Source: Cristatella mucedo (Eukaryota > Bryozoa > Phylactolaemata > Cristatellidae). Taken from it: DNA of 64,000 nt. Location: contig WPIO01000041.1 in assembly GCA_009760855.2 (NCBI GenBank), forward strand, positions 1,936,001 through 2,000,000, read 5' to 3'. The position numbers and the translations under genes are program-made. Positions 22,801 to 31,689 of the stretch are shown here, piece by piece (position 1 is the stretch's first letter; each line of letters begins with the position of its first letter). The notes below the pieces were generated by a model. The model was not told the DNA's origin, searched no databases, and was given only the letters and a program-made list of their open reading frames with translations.

Positions 22801-25262
22801 TGTCTTTCGAAAGGTGCTCCAAACGCATATTTGATTGTCGGACAAATTTAATAAGTATTTTCTTGACATTCCCCTTACTTCCTTAAGCTTATTGGTGATA
22901 AGACCAACCTAGCAGTTATCTGCAAACCTAGTGCCACACAAAAGTTGGAAGGCCTCACCCGTAAGCTAGTTTCGTCTAGCACCACCCCCTCCCCCTGACG
23001 TCTGACTACAATCTGGGTACCCTATTCAAAAACCATTTACCAATAAAGGAGCACATTTCCTCTACTGTCTCTTCGGCCTACTTTCAACTTAACTTCATCA
23101 AAATCAGGGCCAGCTTAGACCTGAGTCGGACTGTCAAACTAGTTCACACGTTTGTGACAGCCCATCTAGATTACTACAATTCTCTTTATTCAGAACTCCT
23201 GTCGTAGGCCCTTAATCGTCTGAAACTGCTGCAAATCTCAGAGGCTCATCTGGTATGCCGTCAGCTGCATTACTGCCACATCACACTACTTCTATTTATG
23301 TAAAGTGCCTAGAAAGTGCTAAAGTTCTCTGGGTGCTCTATACAATTATTTTATTATAATTATTATTATTATATCTGAGCTTTGCTGGCTCCCTATGAAG
23401 CATCCAACCGATTTCAAGATCCTCAATATGGCTTACAAGTCCCTTTTGTAATTAACTGCGTGCTGGTCTAGCGGCTTGTGCAATCAGGCACTTACAGTTG
23501 GTGCACATATCTGTAGCTAGGCTCGTATCTCGTGAGCATTGCAGTTGTCATATCACACCAACTTCTCGCTGACCAGTATATCGACTTCAAGGTTCTGTCA
23601 CTTACTGTTAGGTTCCTTCTTTCTCTGGCTCCAGCCTACCTATTAGAACTACTCCACCACCTAGTCCACTGCATCATACAAATCCACTGTCCTGACTCAA
23701 CTCGTTATCTGTCCCACGTACGAACCTCAAATCCTTTGGAGATCGTGCCTGTACTTTAAATGCTCCCAAAGCCTGGAACTCACTCCCGACTGACATTACG
23801 ACATTCCCTAACATGACGAGGTTTAAAAAAAGCGTAAAACATGCTTGTCTGTTACAGTATTTAACGGGTCCTTGTGATTTGTCGTTTGTATGCTTGTGCA
23901 TGCTGACAATGTGCCTGCCGCTACTAACCATATCTATATGTTGACCCTGTGCATTTCTAAAAAAAATTTATGCTTGATGGCATTGCAAGTGTTACCACTA
24001 ATAATTTGGTAATTTTGCAGCATCTATGCAGTGTCTAGACAGAGATTCAGTTCTCGGATGGCGCTATACAAATATGTTACTGTTGTTTTATTGCTATTTA
24101 CTTCACTCTGCTTGCTCCAGCCTGCCTATTTGATCTCACTGCTCCTCCAGTATGCTCTTGCGCCACCTGCCACGCAGCATCTAGTTATCCTGCCGTGCTA
24201 TGCACTAGATTGAATGTTGTGGGTCGAACCTTCCTATGGTATGCTCCCAAAGTCTGGAATGCACTTCCGGCTACGATCACGAGCTCCAATCAACTTGCAT
24301 CATTGAAGTCTCATCCAAAGACAGTTCTATCGATTTCAGTGAGCTATCCCTTTGCCCTAGTGAACTCGTCTTCTTTTTTTAGGTGTGCTTTATACCTTCG
24401 GCTATTACTTCTGTACTTACTTACGTGTGCAAAATCCAGTTACAGGCCATAGGTCCTACTAATCCGTGGCCCCTTGTGTCTTCTTGTGCCCTATACCATG
24501 CTGGCCTAAGCATGATGCTTGCTTGCTTTAGAACGGAGTCGTGGCATCTTACACTGCATATCATTAACCTTGGTTCTTGAATCTCTTGCAGGTAATTGTA
24601 AAGTGCGTGACTTAAAATTTAGTTTCGTTGGGCGTTATGCAACCGAACTATTTTTATTTTTATTAGTATTGGGATAATGGTTATTATCTTGCATGCAGCC
24701 TGACTAGATTTTGATATCATGGCCTGAATAGATTGCTATTGTTAGAACTCCATGTCTTCTTGCAGCTTGAGCAGATGCTTTGCAGGCTGCTATCTAGTTC
24801 TGTGTATCAACATCATGCTGGTTACCTGTTACGAAACATGCATATAGCTCAGGGCACGTTCATCGTGTAGCCTCCCACATAAGTCGTCACCGTTCAACAT
24901 ATTGGGCATCATTTGATTGCATGTCGAATTGGTGGCTATCAGCGAGTATCTGTAGCTTTTGTCTGCATGCTGCAAGCATCTGCTGACCGTGGCCTGTTTT
25001 CTGTTCCGTCGTACAGTTAGAGACCTCGGCCGTGACGATCCATGCTAATTTCAAGGCGGTCGAGGACTATCAGACGCACCACAGGCTGAGGGAGGCCTCT
25101 GGCCGTTCGTTTGCTGAGGACATTAACGAGCGCGTTTTAATCTGGTCTGCAGTTCAGCTGGTGTTAGTCGTAGCCGTCAGTGTGGGCCAGGTGCTCACCC
25201 TTCGAAGCTTCTTCACTGATAAGAAAACAAGCAAATCGTCTCGGCTGGGCTTGTCTACCTGA
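16702..25262 (+). CDS. TMED7: p24 family cargo receptor, gamma (TMED3/7-type), complete
   Basis: p24 proteins cycle between ER and Golgi in COPII/COPI vesicles and help select cargo. Exons 16702-16866, 20289-20537 and 25017-25262 join at phase 0 to 219 residues, the usual p24 size. Visible in order: a signal peptide (about 1-23), a GOLD domain with the paired cysteines C36 (EKFCVYED) and C100 (YEFCFSNE), a coiled-coil linker containing YQTHHRLRE (156-164), one membrane span (about 179-200) and a short cytosolic tail with FF (203-204) and KK (207-208). The tail and linker match vertebrate TMED3/TMED7 best, so I call it gamma class; whether it is the ancestor of both is not decided here. Introns are 3.4 and 4.5 kb and full of LINE copies. 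Confidence 0.95.
17430..17715 (-). mobile_element. LINE family B 3' part
   Basis: Reverse family-B tail ((AAT)n, ttatagaactcagtctcttt) and untranslated region in TMED intron 1. A separate (AAT)n-like run sits at 17278-17298. Confidence 0.8.
17885..18015 (-). mobile_element. LINE family A 3' end
   Basis: Reverse-oriented terminus (gtctgtaactccacaaagtc ... cctaagcggctttcggta). It meets an opposite copy head-to-head at about 18016. Confidence 0.85.
18016..18285 (+). mobile_element. LINE family A 3' end
   Basis: Forward terminus from 'tctcctgctgccgacta' to 'gttacagacgaagatacattac'. With the preceding copy it forms an inverted pair that could fold. Confidence 0.85.
18430..19463 (-). mobile_element. 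LINE family B, C-terminal coding half
   Basis: The longest readable family-B remnant. On the minus strand it reads [56 protein letters not shown], then SFGDP, a conserved layout for CR1/L2-group LINEs after the reverse transcriptase. A frameshift near 18780 breaks it. Confidence 0.9.
19464..19550 (-). mobile_element. LINE family B terminus
   Basis: A second reversed terminus with its own (AAT)n tail, inserted into or abutting the longer family-B copy. Confidence 0.8.
19845..19935 (-). mobile_element. LINE family B terminus
   Basis: Short reversed end (tcgataaagcgccctctgag ... acgtttgctgcaaagg) with an AGTAACAATG-type tail. Confidence 0.7.
20289..20537 (+). CDS. TMED7: TMED7-like exon 2, GOLD domain
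   Basis: The acceptor tttttgactcag ends at 20288 and the donor is CAG|GTGAGT. It holds [15 protein letters not shown] and [15 protein letters not shown], the conserved core of the GOLD beta-sandwich. Confidence 0.95.
20635..20790 (+). mobile_element. SINE-A copy, diverged
   Basis: From 'gagtaaagtgctcactcttcacgac' to 'gaggctgttgaatcatctaacc' with a T-rich tail. It begins about 100 bases into TMED intron 2. Confidence 0.75.
21139..21260 (-). mobile_element. LINE family B terminus
   Basis: (AAT)n then reversed family-B end (gataaagcgccctcagagaa). Between 20791 and 21138 there is no gene. Confidence 0.8.
21545..21990 (+). mobile_element. LINE family B coding fragment
   Basis: Reads [20 protein letters not shown] and [13 protein letters not shown], the post-catalytic part of the reverse transcriptase region. 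It is truncated by stops. Confidence 0.8.
22317..22493. mobile_element. foldback (long inverted repeat) element
   Basis: Arms of about 60 bases (left 22317-22378, right 22432-22493) are inverted copies of each other with some mismatches; they share blocks such as GTTGGAT and CAGCTCT. The centre is about 53 bases. A weaker match extends the arms outward. No transposase and no certain target duplication were seen. Confidence 0.65.
22850..23365 (+). mobile_element. LINE family B, degenerate
   Basis: Carries family-B coding traces ([12 protein letters not shown]-like, then the RAS/LARG-like strand 'actagttcacacgtttgtgac') and ends 'tgtaaagtgcctagaaagtg' with (TTA)n. Confidence 0.75.
23366..24090 (+). 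mobile_element. LINE family B 3' half
   Basis: Second tandemly placed copy: 'cttacagttggtgcacatatc', 'ctcactcccgactgacattacga', and the end 'gcagtgtctagacagagattcag'. Confidence 0.75.
24095..24670 (+). mobile_element. LINE family B-like 3' half, diverged
   Basis: Third copy in a row with coding trace [20 protein letters not shown], matching the AxxxWNSLP block of both LINE families, and a family-B-like end near 24600-24660. Confidence 0.65.
25017..25262 (+). CDS. TMED7: TMED7-like exon 3, coiled coil, membrane span and tail
   Basis: The acceptor tccgtcgtacag ends at 25016; the stop TGA is at 25260-25262. It encodes the linker, the single membrane helix ([19 protein letters not shown]) and the tail RSFFTDKK. 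Confidence 0.95.
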   Translation, partial: LETSAVTIHANFKAVEDYQTHHRLREASGRSFAEDINERVLIWSAVQLVLVVAVSVGQVLTLRSFFTDKKTSKSSRLGLST

Positions 25263-25424
25263 CAGCCTGCATGCTATATAAGTGGTTTGTTGCAAGGTGC
25301 ATAACTTTTCCATATGTATGTAAATGTGATATTGCCATATAACACGTATGTTGTTATCACTTGTTTTAAGATTTGTCATGTGCGGTTCACCTTCGTCATC
25401 CGTAACTGCTTTCCCTCAAGAAGA

Positions 25425-25430
25425 AATAAA
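25425..25430 (+). terminator. polyadenylation signal of the TMED gene
   Basis: AATAAA 163 bases after the stop codon, just before a LINE-A insertion that begins near 25464. Confidence 0.75.
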
Positions 25431-25463
25431 ACTGCCAGCCTGCCGGTGTGAGCATCACAGCCC

Positions 25464-26925
25464 CGGCTAATGTAATGTAATGTATCTCCGTCAGTAACTC
25501 CACAAAGTCATAAGGACCATGTGGGTGTTACGCAGGAGAGTTTTGTATAGCGCACTCGCAGCCTAAGCGGCTTTCGGTACGACTTCGTCTCACGCAACAA
25601 AGAGAAAGTGGGAAGCATAGCAGAGTCAGGAGAGCAGTTGAGGTAGTGAGTAGCATAGAAGTAGCAGTTCAGGACCGCTGAAAAAGATGTGCCATAGTCG
25701 GCAGTTGGAGAGTAGTTGTCGTTGCGTAAGAATTGTGGAAGCGAGTTCCACAGTCTAGGACCTGCAGAGCTAAAGCTTCTGTCGCCAACTGTCTTTAAGC
25801 AGAGGAATGGGACAGCTAATTTATTGTCCACACAGGACCTGAGGGCGCGAACAGGCTGAAACTAATGAAGCAGTTCAGCTAGGTACGAAGGAGCTAAGCC
25901 GTGGTGGGCCTTGTGGGTCAGCTTAAGAATTTTGCTTTGTATCCTTTGCTCAACCGGTAACCATCCCAGCTCTTTCAGCAGAGGTGACACGTGCTCAAAC
26001 TGCTGGGACTTGAAGACCAGCCTTGCAGCCATATTCATAGTCAGCTGTAGTGGCATAATAGCTTTCTTTGGCAGCCCAGCCAAAAGTGAATTACAATAAT
26101 CAAGCCGAGACAGAACTAAAGAGCTAGTTAAATTTTTTACATGCCACTGTGGGAGATGGCTTCTAATCTTGGATAGGGATCGGATGTGATGGCTAGCTGT
26201 AGAGGCAGTCTTCTGAATGAAGCTTTTGAAATTGAGGCAGCTGTCGAACACGACACCTAGATTACGAGTACGTGGTGAAGGTCGCACAATAGCATCACCT
26301 ATTAGAACAGCAAAGCCTTTTCATCCAGCCACACGCTTAGGGTGTCCTATGAGCAGCAGTTCGGTTTTATCATCATTTAACTTCAGGAAGTTTTCCGACA
26401 TCCCGGATCGAATATCGGCAAGGCAAGCATTCAGTTTCTCAGTTGCTGCAGCAGATTCCGACGGTTTACATGACAGATACAACTGAGTATCGTCAGCATA
26501 GAAGTGATGTCCTATTCCATGGGCCTTAATCACTTTTCCCAGAGGTTGTGTATAAATGGAGAACAGCAAGGGACCGAGTACAGACCCTTGAGGGACTCCA
26601 CAGGTGACACTTCTCATGTCTGAGACCTGAACCCCACACGACATGGATTGAACACGATCAGACAAGTATGATTTAAACCCCGCCAGTGCTTCGTCTGCCA
26701 GACCGATCGTTGTTCTCAATCGTTCAAGCAGAACTTCGTGATCAATGGTGTCGAAGGCAGCAGACAGATCTAGCAGAGCTAGGGCAGTGACATTCCCGTC
26801 GTCGTTGCCACGTAGAATGTCATTGTTAACACGGAGGAGAGCAGTTTCAGTAGAGTGCTGCCTCTTGAACCCTGATTGAAATGTTTCTGACATTCCATTA
26901 TTTTCAATGTGTTCAACTAGCTGCT
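25464..26925 (-). mobile_element. LINE family A with reverse transcriptase, 5' truncated
   Basis: Minus-strand CR1/L2-group reverse transcriptase remnant. It has GFKRQHSTETALLRV, LDLSAAFDTIDHEVL, GVPQGSVLGPLLFSIYTQPL and the catalytic box FYADDTQLYL, then the C-terminal region ([20 protein letters not shown]). It is about 90% like the copy at 34609. A TGA after KRVAG and a frameshift kill it. The 3' end is a short run of ATGTAATGTA, the reverse of the family tail. Confidence 0.93.
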
Positions 26926-27919
26926 AATGACCCCTGTAAGGGCACGCGTAACGCCACTCACACACTCGACTGCATTAGACTTTGCGATTGCTTCTTTGAC
27001 ATATATGGGCATAGTGCCTTATCGCCAGTGTTCTCGCATACTTCTGCCCATTCCTGGTAAGTTGTGCAAAGCTATTAGCTTAAAACTACGTCTGTCGTAC
27101 CTGTAATTCGTGTGGCATTAGCCGGAAAACATTTAACTAGGGATGTGAATATAGAGAAACCATGGAACACACACAAAAAACCTAGATCAGAGCAGAGATT
27201 GCTCTTGAACCTTGCTTACGTCTGCGAAGTGATATATGGGTGGAGACCCTTACTTACAACCATCACAAGACGAAGGTCAGCTGATCAGCTATTCTCGCTG
27301 GGGAAGGACACCTAATCCACTCTCTTACGAATCAAGCCGGCTCGTAATGTTAGCATTCGGGTCGCACCTCGGCGAAGCAGCCCTCACAAGATCGGTGCAT
27401 TGAATGTTGTTGAACCCTCGTTCCAATAGTGATAGGTAGATCGTAAACAAAAAAGGTAGAACACTGGAGAGAGTTAAGGCGATCCTGAGCCAAGTGTGTG
27501 ACCGACGTCGAGGCGACCGCTCGAGAAGCATGGCTTTGGGCCACAGACAGTCACAATTTCTCTGACTCGTGTACATAGAAAGTTACGGCGCTGAAATGCC
27601 TTGGATGTGCGATTAAATAGTTAGAGGTAGGGTGCACAATGTCATCAAGCTCGGCTTGAGGTGACATGCACAGTGTCAGCATGTAAAATATAGTTACCAA
27701 TGTATAATCCTTACTATTATGACTGGTTTTTCTACGCCTCGCACTGGCATCGTGCGAAAATAAAGTCTGGCTGCTTTAGCGACACACACACGGCTATGAA
27801 GAGTATAGAAGGTCGTATTTCCTTGGGAGTTATCCGCCATAGGCTGGTCTAGCTCATTCGTTAGCTAATCAGCGCTAGGTCTCTGCTTGCTCATGCAATT
27901 GGAAAGCTGCAGCTGGTTT

Positions 27920-28198
27920 TGTAGTTTGACTGTATGCCGGCTCCTCTAATGAGCCTGTGATGTGGCATGGACACAGGCCGGTAACCGCTGGTGGCCAGAT
28001 GGTGGATTCACCATCAGGGTCGGCCGCTGCACAGTTGTGGTCCTCGATGAATCATCGGGGTCAACCAGAGGAGTGGAGGAGGAGAGACTCGAGTGTGAGA
28101 AGGGGGCGAAGGCAGTCGTGCGTCTTGCTGCTCCGTGCCGCCGTGTGCAATAAACCGTTGGCGTTGTTCTGGGCCAGCGTTCCGTATGCCGAACCACA
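27920..28198 (+). repeat. 5' LTR
   Basis: 279 bases, TG...CA, with AATAAA (28149-28154) about 45 bases before its end, which also fixes the sense strand as +. Confidence 0.92.
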
Positions 28199-28225
28199 AG
28201 CTATTTCGTGGGATGGAGCCGATGA

Positions 28226-28510
28226 CGCCCTTGCGCAGCGTCCCTAGGCTTCGACGGCTTCGGAGACTTCATTGGCTGGCTGCTGAACTTCGAGAGGGAG
28301 ATCGATAAAAGTGGCTACGAACAGAGTGAGTGCCACTTGTTTTTGCTCCTTGCGATGCAAGGCGGGGCCTTCACGTTTGCCTCGGGGCTACCGCAGGAAG
28401 TTCAGGATGACTATGCCAAGCTTCGTGAGGCCCTAGTGAGGGCATTCACCTCGCCGGCCGGTAGAGCACGATTGCTGCACGCTAATCGGGTAAAGGCTGG
28501 TCGGACTTAA
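28226..28510 (+). CDS. Gag-like domain (Ty3/gypsy type) of the LTR element
   Basis: 94 codons after an in-frame TGA, ending at TAA (28508-28510). Visible landmarks of the Ty3/gypsy Gag capsid region are FDGFGDFIGWLLNFEREI, then a helix with LFLLLAMQGGAFTFASGLP, then QDDYAKLREALVRAF. The start codon lies further upstream or is lost; the first in-frame ATG is internal. Across the stop the same frame stays open to 29662. No CCHC zinc knuckle is seen. Confidence 0.75.
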   Translation, partial: RPCAASLGFDGFGDFIGWLLNFEREIDKSGYEQSECHLFLLLAMQGGAFTFASGLPQEVQDDYAKLREALVRAFTSPAGRARLLHANRVKAGRT

Positions 28511-28642
28511 AGGGCCGACAGGAGCGACCGGAAGCGGCAGCAGCGATCACCGACTGTGTGCCATGCAACAGAGGCTTGTCAGGCTGCCACCCCGTGGTGG
28601 CAGGCAACGGCTATCAAAGCGGTGACGGTTGGTCAGGCTGCG

Positions 28643-29662
28643 ATGGTGTTCCACGAAGCAACGGCGTTGTGCGAGGCAACGGTCAGCGGTGTGGCTGAGG
28701 CGACGGAGAGTGAGACGGTGCACGGAGAGGCAGCGGTGTCCGCGTGGAAGGCGGCGACGTCTGTGTGGAAGGCGGCGGCGTCCGCGTGGAAGGCGGCGGC
28801 GTCTGCGACAGAGTCGGTGGCGTCTGCGACAGAGTCGGCGGCGTCCGCGACAGAGTCGGAGGCGGCTTCCACGACAGAGTCGGCGGCGTCCGCGACAGAG
28901 TCGGCGGCGGCGTCCGCGGCAGAGTCGGCGGCGGCGTCCGCGGCAGAGTCGGCGGCGGCGTCCGCGACAGAGTCGGCGGCATCCGCGACAGAGTCGGCGG
29001 CGTCCGTGACAGAGTCGGCGGCGTCCACGTGGAAGGTGGTGGCACCCGCGAGGAAGGTGGCGGCGTCCGCGACAGAATCGGCGTCCGCGTGGAAGGCGGT
29101 GGCGTCCGCAACAGAGTCGGCGGCGGCGTCCGCGTGGGAGGCGGCGGCGTCCACGAGGAAGGCGGCGGCGCCCGCGACAGAGTCGGCGGCGTCCGCGATA
29201 GAGTCGGTGGCTGCGTCCGCAGCAGATTTGGCGGCTTCCTCCAGAGAGGTAGTGGCCGGCGATGCAGCACAAGCCATGAAGGTGACGCTGGCCTGCGACC
29301 AGCCGGTGGGCTGTGACGCGGCACAGGCAGGAGAGTGTGTGCAGACTCTTCGGTCTGCACAGGCCGGAGAGACTGTGCAGGACGGAGAGGCTGTCCAGCA
29401 GGGAGAATTTGTGCAGGCCGCAGAGACTGTGCAGGCCGGAGAGACTGCTCAGGTTGGAGAGGGTACGCAGGACGGAGAAGCAGCTGCGTATATCGGAGAC
29501 GCTGCGGAAGAATCGGCAGAGGCGGATGGAGCGACGGCGGTTGGTGTCCGGAAAACAGTGGCCGTGGACGTCAGCTCGATGACGATGGTCGGCGGCTCAC
29601 ATTGCCGGCTGGTCGCAAAAGGCCGTGCACCAGCTCGCCTCTTGCGATCAGCCGTCAGGTAG
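28643..29662 (+). CDS. repeat-rich ORF downstream of Gag, same frame
   Basis: From the first ATG this frame runs 339 codons; it is open all the way from the codon after the Gag TAA. It contains 21-bp units giving Ala/Ser/Thr/Glu heptads (ASATESA-like, some ASAWKAA) at about 28735-29230. After these come 18-bp units giving VQAGET-like hexads at about 29330-29480, and then a unique tail ending in ARLLRSAVR. Because units are multiples of three and lack stops, all frames stay open inside the arrays, so an intact frame there means little. What supports coding is that the non-repeat flanks are open too and share the Gag frame. No function can be assigned. Confidence 0.5.
   Translation: MVFHEATALCEATVSGVAEATESETVHGEAAVSAWKAATSVWKAAASAWKAAASATESVASATESAASATESEAASTTESAASATESAAASAAESAAASAAESAAASATESAASATESAASVTESAASTWKVVAPARKVAASATESASAWKAVASATESAAASAWEAAASTRKAAAPATESAASAIESVAASAADLAASSREVVAGDAAQAMKVTLACDQPVGCDAAQAGECVQTLRSAQAGETVQDGEAVQQGEFVQAAETVQAGETAQVGEGTQDGEAAAYIGDAAEESAEADGATAVGVRKTVAVDVSSMTMVGGSHCRLVAKGRAPARLLRSAVR
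28735..29235 (+). repeat. GC-rich 21-bp minisatellite inside the LTR element
   Basis: About 20 units related to GCGTCCGCGACAGAGTCGGC, some with GTGGAAGGC in place of GACAGAGTC. The period is 21 with occasional 18- or 24-base units, all multiples of three. Confidence 0.9.
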
Positions 29663-29838
29663 CCTGTGGGGTCAGCTATTGATGTTAGCTGCCATGTCGA
29701 GGATGTGTATGGTCTAGTTTGCATCGTTCATAGATAGGCTCGTTCATTGCTGCTTAGATAGGCTCGTTCATGCTGCCCTGTACGTTGCAGCTACGTGTGT
29801 TGGTGCTGCAAACTTGTGACCTTAAGGTCAAGGGGGCG

Positions 29839-30113
29839 TGTAGTTTGACTATATGCCGGCTCCTCTAATGAGCCTGTGATGTGGCATGGACACAGGCCGG
29901 TAACCGCTGGTGGCCAGATGGTGGATTCACCATCAGGGTCGGCCGCTGCACAGTTGTGGTCCTCGATGAATCATCGGGGTCAACCAGAGGAGTGGAGGAG
30001 GAGAGACTCGAGTGTGAGAAGGGGGCGAAGGCAGTCGTGCGTCTTGCTGCTCCGTGCCTTGTACAATAAACCGTTGGCGTTGTTCTGGGCCAGCGTTCCG
30101 TTTCCGAACCACA
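29839..30113 (+). repeat. 3' LTR
   Basis: 275 bases, nearly identical to the 5' LTR; differences include GTGCCGCCGTGTGCAA versus GTGCCTTGTACAA and TATGCC versus TTCC near the end. Confidence 0.92.
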
Positions 30114-30159
30114 GGTTTGAGCGTTCTTAAGCTGCGATTACACGGCAGACTTTCCTTCT

Positions 30160-30474
30160 TGTCGTTTGGTTCGCACAGCAGAGCCAGCCGATGAACAACG
30201 CCAACAGTTTATTATGCGACGTACGGAGCCGAGGGTCGCACGACTCCCTTCTCCCACTCGACTCTCCTCGACTGGCCCTGTGCCCTGGCCGACCCCAATG
30301 ATTCATCCGAGGACCACAGTTGTGCACAGGCCGACCCTGGTGGTAAATCCGCCATCTGTTCACCAACTAGGTTACCGGCCTGTGTCCATGCCACATCAGA
30401 GGCGGACAACAGCTGTGCACCGGCCCCTCTCGGCGATGCTCCTAACAGCTGTTCACCAGCGGTTTTAGCAGAGT
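30160..30474 (-). mobile_element. related solo LTR, 5' truncated
   Basis: Minus-strand relative of the LTR above: its 3' end reads CGAACCAAACGACA at 30160, with AATAAA upstream and the shared blocks 'ggcatggacacaggccggtaa' and 'ggtgaacagctgttagga'. The 5' end is lost near 30474. No target duplication was found. Confidence 0.75.
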
Positions 30475-30482
30475 ATGAGTAT

Positions 30483-30622
30483 AGTATAATTCATTTATAT
30501 AGCGCCCCAAGAGAACTTAATCTCTATTCAGGCGCTTCACATATGCCTCGGGGCTCGAGCCCACGACCTCAGTCAGACCTTGGTCGGGGCGAGCACCTTA
30601 ACCGCTAGACCAAACCAGTACC
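30483..30622 (-). mobile_element. SINE-B copy
   Basis: On the minus strand: A-box-like TGGTCTAGCGG, B-box-like GGGCTCGAGCCC, then a tail (gcctgaatagagattaagtt ...) that matches the LINE family B 3' end. The next 700 bases (30623-31327) contain no recognisable gene. Confidence 0.85.
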
Positions 30623-31689
30623 GGCCTGCATATAACTCAACTACACTTCTGACAGACTTTCCTCCTAGTTACGACATATACGCTACAGATCTAGACCAGC
30701 CCGTGACAGATTTGGTGGCCGAGTTAGTCCAACCCACAGCCCATGCTTTAATCGGGGAGGCTGGTATGAAAGAGGTCCCCGGAAAGACGCCTAGCCAACA
30801 CTGGCAGAAGTTGAGTTAGCCGCTGCAGTCATCATTGTAAAAGAGTATGATAAAAGGAAGACAAGTATTTTTTAAAGATTTTACGGGAAAGGGAGCAGTA
30901 CCAAGTAACGTTCACCGCAACTGGTGTACATTGGTAAGTAATGTTCGCGTCACGAGTTAGTTGAGGAATTTGATTACAGATGCATGGGGTATTCTATTTA
31001 GAAAAGGCTCAAAAATGTGCTACAACCCATAGGCTTCCAACATTCAAGGACTTGCTCTGACCGCCTCAGTATATTCGAGCCTACGAACGTCATCCATTTT
31101 TATTTCGGCAGTAAGGTGTATGAGACAAGCCCCGGAGTTTGATTGGTCGGCTGGACCAACGAGGAGCCAAAAAGTTGACAGATTCTCCTTCTGATGAGTC
31201 TGCAGACTTGGCTCCTCCCCAAATGTTGTTACCTATTATGACGTTTTAGCCCAAATCTGTGGGAAATCAGTCCAAAATCTATGGGAAAGTCTGCCTTGTT
31301 AACGCAGCTTTAGTCTGTCGTATTCTCCAAGGCTTCGCAACAAGACACTGTAGACAAAATATACTGCAATATATTGGCTACAATATATTATGCTGATTGG
31401 TTTGACAATACTAATATATTGTACGGGATTGGTTGGCAATGCCAATGTATTTGACAATATATCGTAATATATTAAGGTATTATTATAAAACCTAATTCGT
31501 CTTGGCCCCGTGAAACCTAATACTTAAAAATACATAAATTGACTTCACATTTGTAAAGATCAAATTAAAGTCATATCCAGACATTTATCCGTAGGAATCT
31601 TTTTTATCCAAACACAATTGTCTAAGTGCACAGTCGTGTACCATTATGGTGGTGCCATTTTTTGTCTCAGAGGCCGCCAACTTTGATGT

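Larger units (their letters stand above)
27920..30113 (+). mobile_element. non-autonomous LTR retrotransposon with Gag and repeat ORF
   Basis: Two direct LTRs (27920-28198 and 29839-30113) begin TGTAGTTTGACT and end CGAACCACA. They differ by a few substitutions and a small indel. The flanks are an exact 5-bp target duplication, GGTTT (27915-27919 and 30114-30118). A purine-rich tract (AAGGTCAAGGGGGCG) sits right before the 3' LTR. The 1.64-kb interior has a Gag-like domain and a repeat-rich frame but no protease, reverse transcriptase, RNase H or integrase. I did not see a convincing tRNA primer site after the 5' LTR. Movement would need enzymes from a relative. Confidence 0.92.

Noticed and set aside
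28547-29360. Long minus-strand frames in the LTR element (Arg/Cys-rich, Pro/Thr-rich and Ala/Asp-rich).
   Set aside because: They are mirror translations of the 21-bp minisatellite, whose units lack stops in every frame. The sense strand of the element is + by its LTR poly(A) signal and polypurine tract.
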